DNA of 64,000 bases from assembly GCF_901933205.1 (NCBI RefSeq), contig NC_044576.1:9271024-9335023 (forward strand). The letters are read 5' to 3'. Below are positions 55,301 through 64,000 of this stretch, piece after piece. The number at the start of each line of letters is the position of its first letter. Positions within the stretch are counted from its first letter, which is position 1. The DNA is from Camarhynchus parvulus. Lineage: Eukaryota; Chordata; Aves; Passeriformes; Thraupidae. The notes below the pieces were generated by a model. That model had not been told where the DNA came from, ran no database searches, and saw nothing but the letters and a program-made list of their open reading frames with translations. Position numbers and translations under genes: made by a program.

Positions 55301-58300
55301 TCATTACTCTGTACCTTGCTTCCCAGTTTATAAGGAAAAAAAATTCCAGCTTACCTTCCACCATTTTTGTCACTTGTCTATTTAAATTGGGGCCTCTTTG
55401 ACACAAGAAGCTTCTCCTATCCCAGAATGCAATGTGTGCTTGGTGAGGCTCATCTCTCAGTCTCTGGGCACTGTCTAATTACTTTAAGTAAGTAGAGCAG
55501 GCATGGGCAGGACCATAGTTATGCACACAAAAGTCATCACCACAAGGAAAAGAAATTAATTATTTCTGTCTATATATCAGAGAAGAGTAATGAAACTGAA
55601 AAGTAGAGTTGGTAGATGACTTTGGTAGAGAAATGTACCAGCTGTGTTTGTTGGAAGGAGATGGTGAGGTAACCTGGAGATGTGAGGAGGCTGGAAACAG
55701 GGAGTCACATTACAAAGTTGTAATGGGGCTAACAGAAAGTAGCATGAACCACTTAGAGATCAAGAAGGGCAGAAGTAAAAGGGACCAAGAAAAGGTTGTT
55801 TGTACATGAGACCACAGCTGACAGAGCAGTGGGTGATCACCAGGAGAATTCAGCCGCAAATTACTTCAAAAGTAAGAGGTGCTCCTGAACCCTGGGCTGC
55901 CTGCTTTGATGCTATGTGGTATTAGGGAACTGTGGGGTCCTGTAAACATCCCTGTTTTGGATAAAAATCTTTCCCTCACCATACTACTAAGATATGCTTT
56001 TCCTTGACCACTATGAGATGGTGTTTGGATGAGAAATCTCTGTTTTTGCAACAAGCAGTTGGTTTTCTGCTTTGTCCAGTGCTATTCCGTACCTCACATC
56101 TCCTTGCTGATACTAATTCAGCTCTGAAATGGCTATTCCTGATTTACTCACCCTTTTTTTAGAGGAAGGTGGGCAAGCAACAGCTGCTGATTTACCAAAA
56201 GCATATGCTATGGTTTTGCACAAGTAGTGATTGATTTTTTTGGTCCCTTACATTTTTCTGTCAATTAGGATCTCAACTGCCATGTACTTTGGGTATGGGC
56301 ATAAAAGTGAACCTCCTCAAGCTGCTCTGTGTCAGGGGGCTGATGTACAGCAAGTGCTGGAGGGGAGAGAGCAGCAGGGGCTGTTTCTCTTGCTGGGAAC
56401 TAGTGCTTGGCTTCTGGGGAGGCGCTGCATGGCAGGGTGGTCTGAGAACCATTGCTTGTGCTTCCTCCATAGTGCTAGAAGGCAGGGGAGCCCAGCACTT
56501 CTCTCCCTCTTGATGTAAGAACTAGTATTGTCAGAAGTCCTGTTCCCTCTGGCCCAGGAGAACTGGCTCTGAGTGGACCTTGTGAGTGCAGGTTTCTGCA
56601 GCACTAACCTGTGTAGTGGCCGGAGGCTTTCTGCCCTCTTTGTACTGGCTGGCAGAGGGAATGGTGAGGTGAGCAGTGTCGGTGGGGTGCAGAGGATGGC
56701 CACGCCTGTGCTGGGGCAGGGAGCTGGAAGCAGCGGCACAAAGGCCCTGTGTCCCAGGAGTGCCCCTATGAATGTCCCCTGCAGTGCCTGGAGACAGCAT
56801 AACAAGTGACTGGAAAAAACAGAGATGAGGCTTCACCCCATCTCCACCTCCCTGTCCTGAGCATGCTCCTTGGACATGCTGTTGCTCTGTGAGTACTTTG
56901 CCCTGCTGCTGCTGTATGGACTGTGACATAACAAAGCATGGCACTTTATGTCTGATTCAAAGAGTCAGGTGATGCTAGAAAGCTTCTTGTCTCATCAAAA
57001 TAAAAAGCTGTAATTAAAAGCTTTAGCTATGATCAAGTATTACATATCTCAGCATGTTTCCAAAAAGGCCTATGTGCCTTGTATTGTCCTTTTATTTGGC
57101 TTAGACACACCATGATGGTGAAGAAACAGTTCTTCTGTCAGAGCAAAGAATTGATGTGGTAAGGTACTTACCATGGAATCCAGAACTGAACTTAGTCTAA
57201 TGTTTGTGAAACTCTGTAGCATCCTTTTAAATCAGGCTCGTTGCCCTGGGCTTTTTCTCTCACTGAAGCATTTAAGCTAATTCAGTCTTTGAAAACCTAA
57301 TGAACTTGGAAAGTACTGCAGTTGACAGCCACAAATGTTGTTTCCTATCCTTTTCTATAGCTCAAAACATTAAGCTGATAGACAGCAACCATCACCCAAA
57401 GTATTTTAATGCTTTTATGAATGCTTGTTTCTGTAGCAAGAATTGAGTGCAGCTAAATATTGCTGGCTCTGTTTATTGTATTCTCAGTTTGCATAAGGCA
57501 GTCAGCGCTGCATGAAATATGATAAATGCACTTTTGCCACAGTATATGCAGAGGTAGAAAACAAAATTAACATAGAAATATAAATGGTAAATGACAGATT
57601 TTCACTCTCATTGTGTATCTAGATTGTGGCATAATACTTGCATAAAAATTCTATCAAAGATGCAAAAAAACTCAATAAAATAAAAGTACATAAGAAGAAA
57701 ATTCTCTGTTATGGCTGTTCTTTTTGAAAATTTCTCCTTTGAGTGGGGACATTAACATCCTATTTGTAAAAGTGTTAGGACAGCTCATTTGTCTGTTTTG
57801 TATTTGTTTCCTCAGTGTTGGCTTATTTAAACATAGAAGCAGTGAGGTAGACAGCGTTTGGACTAGCAAAATATAATTATTCAAAACCATTGAGTCAAAA
57901 TTGACGATAACATTGAGGTGATAATCGAATATTTGGTTTATTATTTGCTATTTTTTTGAAATAACACATTAATGCATTTTTATTTCAAGGAGTGTTTTTA
58001 AAATATTGGAACTAGACTCAAATTAACATCTCTAATTTCTAAACATGTTGTGTCTTCAGCTTTGAGATGGAATATGATTAAAAGATTCATCTTTGTATAA
58101 TGTTTGACAAGAACTGAAGTATTATATAGACCTCTTGTGAAAAAAGTTGGCACTGAAATTCAAATGACAGCTTTGCAATTTGGAAGAAACAGCAAATGTG
58201 AGAGTGAGTTGACTTCATGTACTTGGGGACACACCATACTGTGCATGCCCACAGCAGAAGACTAGATAATCAGCTTCTGTCACTGTTCTTCATTCCTGAC

Positions 58301-61300
58301 AGACAGCAGGAGTGTGCTTGATGGAAACCTATGCTCTGCCCATGGTACAGTCAGAGTCTGTGCTAGAGCAGAGGAGGAGCCTGTTCTCCAGAAGAGAAAC
58401 CATTCTGTTTGTTCCAGGAGGTAAAAATTAATGTATGAGACTAGACAAGAGCCAGGAATGTGTGCGCATTGTTTGAACTGAGTAGATGAAAGTGTGTGCC
58501 TTGGGGGGTTGTTTGTTTCTTTTCTTTGTTTTGTTTTAAGTATCCCTTGTTAGACTCTCAGGCTGCTGTTCCAAGAGCTCTGGGTAGCTCTTACCTGAGT
58601 GCACAACCAGCAGATGTGCTGCCTCTGATACAGAGCTGGGAATACCCACTGCTGCTAAGAATAACAACAAAATGAAAGCTTGGGAACCCCTACTCTATGC
58701 TTTCACTCATGCATATATATATATATGTATGTATGTATGTGTGTGTGTGTGTGTGTATATCTCCTTTTAATTGCTGTTGGCATAGATGACATCAAACATT
58801 GTTTAAAACATGAACCAGAGGCATACTCAATACTCACACAAAGCCAAAATGGCTGTAAAGTAGATAGAATAGGTTTGTAAGGTTAACAAGTCTGGTCAAA
58901 GATGGAAGAAAAGAGTCCACTGTTGTCTCTTATATTGGTTCAGTGAATTCAGAATGTGTTGATTTTCCAGGCAGCTCCTGGGGCTGGCGCTGGGCCCTGG
59001 GATGTCATGAGGGCCCCACCAGGCTAACGAGCAGCCCGGGGCAGGTGGGGATACTTAATTATGGCTGAGGGGACTGGCCTGTGTGCTGTGGGGCTTAAAG
59101 CCCAGGTTGTGGTTGCAGCTGGCCCATCTCTCTGTAATTTGCTGTCCTGCCCTAAACACCTCAAGCATTTTGCCTGTCTTCCCAGACTGGAGGGCTGTGC
59201 CCTGTGCAGGCCCTGTGAGGGCCCTGTGTGGCACTGCCGCCATTTCCACAGTAAGAAGGAGTTATGGAGTCAAGGTGAGGGGAACAAGGCCGAGGATAGC
59301 TGCTGGGAAAGGCTCAGGAGGGAGAAGTGGCCTCAGACTTTGTAAGCACAGGTAAGAGACTGGGAACTGGGTGAGGACATGCTGTCCTGGCCCTGGGGTG
59401 AAGGGAACACCGAATTATTGTCACAGCTGCTGAGCACTGTCAGGCCTGGAGTAAAGCCCACGGCGAGGCTGTGGGGCTCTGAGGGGAGCCAGTGGTGAAA
59501 GCTGCTCGGGCTGTAAAATGCTGCCACTTGCTGTGGGAGTGCAGTGAGGCTGGCTTGGGAAAAGCAAGGGGACCTGTCTGTGGTAAAGAATGCATTTTGT
59601 TCTTTTTGCAAAAAGCCCAAACACTTTAAAAAATTAACTCTCCTTTCCTGGGGAGAGCTATAGAATAACCTGGATTTTTCCAGGCTGCAGCCATCATCCC
59701 CAGTGAGACCTGCTGGGATGGGCAGACACTGAACCTCTACTTCTCCCTCCTTCCATGTCCTGTGGACAAACTTGCAGGTCTTGGGGATTTTGTCAGTACC
59801 TGTCACGCAACCTTTCTGTGCTGATGATCATTTTAGACACCAAAAAGACCCTGCAAATATGGGTAATTTTGCTTATATCTTTCTGCCCTTGTTCCTGAAT
59901 AGTAAAGGTTACTGAGTAGAGTAACTACAATAGGGCATTCAAGATTCCTATGAGGTCTGATAAAAAAAAAAATTGTGGGTTTTTTCTTTCTTTGCTCCTT
60001 TTGACTGTTGAGTAGTCCTCCAAAGTCCAGTTGTGTAGCAATAGAAATCTTGATTTCATGGCCTCTACTGATCAAAAAGACAATTGAAAGTTTTTCTTCA
60101 TGTTTATACAGAATGAGGACAAAGATTAAGTGAGTACATTTTCCTAATCATTGGTGTAAGATATCAAGGAACAGCATGGAGTCTAAAATAGAAATTCAGG
60201 ATACTTGCTGGAAGGAAACAGATTAATATTTTTTATTTTCTAATTTGTGCTTTTTAACATTGAAACCACTTCTGGTTTTAGATACCTCTTAACAGTTACT
60301 TCAGGTTTTTTTAATGCCTTTATTTAAAATGTTGCCTATTATCCAAAAGGAATAAAAGAACAAAAGGAGTAATTATTCAGGGAAAATAATATTTTAGAGA
60401 ATTATTAGCTTTGATTGAAAATGTTTCACGGATTTCCTCAAAGTTTTCAATTATTAATAAGTGCACCAGGCAGTTCCTTTGTGACACTTAAGTGATTCAG
60501 TCATTAATGGCAAATGGAAATCTAATTTGTTTAGAGGGGAAAACAGTTGTAGTCATCACTAAAGAAACCTGAATTATAATTTCAGAAGTCTTTACTTCCC
60601 GTTCAATAGCCCATAAATTCACTGATACTCTTACAGAAAGAGCACATAGACCCTTTCTGCCCATGTCATACACAGCCAATGTGAGATTCTCCTCCACTTC
60701 AGGACAGGGTGCATTCAGCCTGCCACAGGCAGAGGGGTCTGTGTGAGAGCTCAGCTTGGCTTTCAAGTATGTTCCTTGGGTGGACAGTACATTATCCCTA
60801 TGATGGGTTTGTTTTAGTACTGGTTTAAGGGGCTGCATTTCACTTGGAATTCCACCTGCAGTGGGATAACAGCCGTCTGCACACAGACTTGGTTGAAGGG
60901 CAGTGATGTTTGGTGCTCTCACAGAATTCCCCATGCACCTGTGATGCTGCCTGGGCTGAAGGAAAAGTGCACCTCAGTGCTAGAAGCTGCCTGAAAACCC
61001 ACCCCTGCCAGCCTGTGCCTGGGGCTTGGCTGTGCCATGAGCAGACCTGGTTCCTCTCTCTGCTGCCCACAGTGACCTTGCCCAGGCTGTGAGGTCACTT
61101 CTGCAGTGATGCCCTGGGTGGGTTTGCTGGGGTTCCCACTAAAGCTCCCCTATCTGGAGTGAGTCAGTCCCACAGGAGAAGCTGGGAAGTAGATGTGAGC
61201 AGCCACTGTGTGCTGGCCAAGACTTTGCAAGGGTAAAGTTAATTAGTAAAAGCCAAAAGACATATGAAGGAAGAGCATGTTTCATATACACTAGAGGAAT

Positions 61301-64000
61301 GATTTTGTTTCCCTAAATTAGCATATCCACTGCTGGGGGTAAAATAAAGGGGATAAAATAAAATTGTCTGATATAGAACGTGACAAAATGACCGTACATA
61401 ATTTCCCATGACTAGAAATAAATGTTTAACAAACTGCTCCCAGTAGGCTTGTTAAAGATGAAATATTTATTACTATATGTTAATTACAGGGTTTAAGCAG
61501 TACTTAAGCAATTTAAGGGGATTGGCTTCACCTTGCTTTCAATAATTGTATGTGATTAAATCCTCCTGCATCAGTTGTTCTTTGTGCTACAACAGTTTGC
61601 CCAAACATATCCTTAATTAGTCCATGTTTGCAATATTGGTTATTTTGTATAGGATGAACAGTGGACAGCTTTCTTTGTGAGTTTCACAACCCAAGCAAAA
61701 TCAAATTCCATCAACACTGATGTTTTTGCATGTGGACTGAAACACAATAACTTGTGAAGTCTAGAAAAATCTTATTACTCTGGTAAAGTTGTATGTTACT
61801 CTCAGGACACTAGTCTCTGGCACTACAAATCTGTTTTGAAGAAGTCTTTATATACTTTTTTTAGGCTGCAGTATGAGACAAATAAATACTTAGCATTAAA
61901 GTTTTCCTCTTTCCTCTAAATCTGTAGATATTTTGCACTTTTACATCTTAAAATACTGGTTTGTGCCAACCCATTTTGCACAAAATTACATTGAATAAAA
62001 TTTTTGGCTTATCCTGACTTCAAACTGGTGTTGACAACACTGTCATCTTAAAGTTGATGAAGAGCTGAAGCTCTGTGTTGCTTAGGGACTCTTCATTGCA
62101 ACGACCTACTGCCTATTCAGAAGGAAAGATAAACACAAATAAAGCAACTTAATCTCCAGTGATTCTTAACGGTTCCTAGTTACACTCTCAGATAATTAAC
62201 TTCTCCTGTGATGTGCTCATTTAATAGATACCTGGTCATATGTGACCATGTTTATTTAATGCGCTCTGCAATATTTATACCACAATACACCCTTCTCATT
62301 ATAAACCAGACAGGCTTTAATTTATTTACACACACATATTCTGAAGCTTTTGCTTAGACAAACTCTACAGGCTTCAGGAAAATATATCTGAGTGTGCATG
62401 TCAGTTTATGACTGCTCATAAATAGCTCCTGAAGGGACTGCCTGGAAAAAAAAAAGAATATTTTTCCTTCTTTTTGGCATTACTGTTCTGATATTTATGT
62501 ACATTAAAAAATTAGGGACATGCTACATGAAGCGTGATTATTTTTGTTACTTCCATTTTTATTTCATTTTCATTTACCACAACCCTGAGGTCCCTCATTA
62601 GACTCATCAGTTAAATAATATTTGTCATAATGAGCATAATATTGCACAACTCAGGAGCTCAAGCAGATTTCGACTCTATGGTACCTGTCTCTGTAACAAA
62701 GCCCAAAGGGAAGGAGATCTCTGTAGCCAGGTTCTGTTCCCCAGAATTAATTCCAAAGTCTGTACATCTTGCAGCAATAACTGTGCCACTTTTGCATTAG
62801 ACTTCTGAAAGTTAGCTGCTTGGAAATTAAGTGTCTGCTGTCTTTATTATGATAATGCATAGGATAAACACCTAAAGGCCTCCCCTGGTAAGGGGAACTG
62901 TCCTGTTGCAGTGTATGGCTTGTGCAGCCACTGAGAGTGATGGCCAAGAGCAAAGTCCTCCTGTTTGCTGAGAATGAAGAGAGTCCATCAGTGGTGTCTT
63001 GAATAAGGCCAGTTTGCTCCTTTTTAAATGGGCTCCTTATATGAGGAAGAAGCTTCATCTTTCCTAATATTGTTTCAGACCAAACACCAGTGAAGTACCT
63101 AGATTAGGAGCCCAGAGATGCTACAGTCTGTACACAGAGATCTGAGTGCTTTGTGGGGGTGTCTGTCTCCATCAGTTACAGAGCTAGCCCAGGGCAAGCC
63201 AGCCCCTAAACTAAGGTTCACTGAAGTGCCTGCAAATAACTGAGCCAAAGCCAGTATTAGGAGGTGTGTTCTGCAGGGGGAGTGGACTGGGTGCCACAGC
63301 CCATGCTTGCTGCAGTTGTTTTCAGATTATTCTAAAATTTATCGAGTTTTTAAAATTTGTTTCATGATAGCTAATGAATTTTATATTTTTTCCCCTCTCC
63401 TTTTGAAGAAGTTACTGGAAAAATTGTCAGATTTTTTGGAGCCATTTGCAAAACACAAGGAAATGCACATGATGGAGCTTAATCATGTTAGAAGAGATTG
63501 TTACTGTGAAAGGCATAACTATTTTAGTTCTATTGGGTTATTGTGCCATTAGTACTGTTTGACTGCCAACTGTGCAGCAGTGGGGCTCCAATCAACAGGA
63601 GTCTGTGAGCCTTTTCCATTGCAAAGAGTGCCAGGGATAGGAGGGAGAGAGGCTCTTAGTGGTACTGTTTTTTCAGTGATTAATAATACTTGAGATCCAT
63701 TTCAGTGATCAGAAATGTGCCTTAATGAGACAATTAGTCAAACCATAAAAGCTGCACAGCAATTTAGTTGGTGTTACTACTGGAATAATTTGCTGCGGCT
63801 GCTTTCTTCTTCCTGATTTGACTTTGTCACAATAGTCTGGCTGGAAGTTGCTGTACAGAAGACTTGGAGGCTAAATTCAGTTTTGAATGGCCATGATTAT
63901 CCATAGGGCAGATAATCCCCTTATAAATGAGGAAAAAAGTGAGGGGAAAAAAGTGGGTATTTCATTATAAAAAAATTACATGCCTTTGTCCACGTGGCTA
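55301..64000. other. 3' intergenic region
   Basis: About 8.7 kb without a recognisable gene on either strand. In mammals the next gene is a small convergent one (C10orf53), then CHAT; I looked for C10orf53-like coding on the minus strand and saw none, though a very short exon could escape. The region contains a TA/TATG/TG microsatellite near 58,710-58,757, a GC-richer patch near 58,975-59,530, and a lysine/glutamate-rich open segment at 63,411-63,500 of unknown meaning. Confidence 0.6.
58710..58757. repeat. Compound (TA)n(TATG)n(TG)n microsatellite
   Basis: Consecutive tatata, tatgtatg and tgtgtg runs cover about 48 bases. Confidence 0.9.

Noticed and set aside
56332..56944. Overlapping minus-strand open frames of 137-157 codons
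   Set aside because: Two frames overlap with no shared domain, and the codon use looks like chance in moderately GC-rich DNA.
59061..59355. Overlapping + strand open frames in a GC-richer patch downstream
   Set aside because: Two frames are open at once, which is typical of GC-rich non-coding DNA. There is no splice context or family resemblance.

Overview
This is vertebrate nuclear DNA, most likely from a bird. It holds one large spliced gene with short coding exons separated by AT-rich introns, consensus GT-AG splice sites and a CpG-island promoter. Its interspersed repeats are CR1-type LINE fragments (one ends in the typical tandem ATTCTGTGAT tail), and there is one avian-type solo LTR. 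Nothing looks bacterial or viral in organisation.

The gene is OGDHL (2-oxoglutarate dehydrogenase-like, mitochondrial E1 subunit) on the + strand. Layout: 1-6,780 is 5' intergenic DNA with a degraded CR1 and two weak coding-like segments (1,249-1,362 and 2,384-2,587). 6,780-7,620 is a CpG island with GC boxes, an E-box and a probable non-coding first exon ending at 7,337. Coding starts at 11,676 in exon 2 and runs through 22 coding exons to the TAA at 55,173-55,175. I followed every exon junction by phase: the joined frame is 3,039 nt, giving 1,012 residues, about the length of mammalian OGDHL. All junctions are GT-AG and no frameshift or internal stop is present, so the gene looks intact. 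A polyadenylation signal lies 102 bases after the stop. 55,300-64,000 is non-coding as far as I can see.

The protein carries the expected E1 architecture: mitochondrial presequence, N-terminal assembly motif, thiamine-diphosphate fold and C-terminal transketolase-like region. It would work with E2 (DLST) and E3 (DLD) in the tricarboxylic acid cycle.

I found no new multi-gene system. The observations most worth a second look are a perfect 24-bp hairpin in intron 4, an upstream ORF that overlaps the OGDHL start codon, an ATG-less coding-like block followed by AATAAA at 2.4 kb, an intronic CpG cluster beside a solo LTR, and a few unusual residues in the E1 protein.
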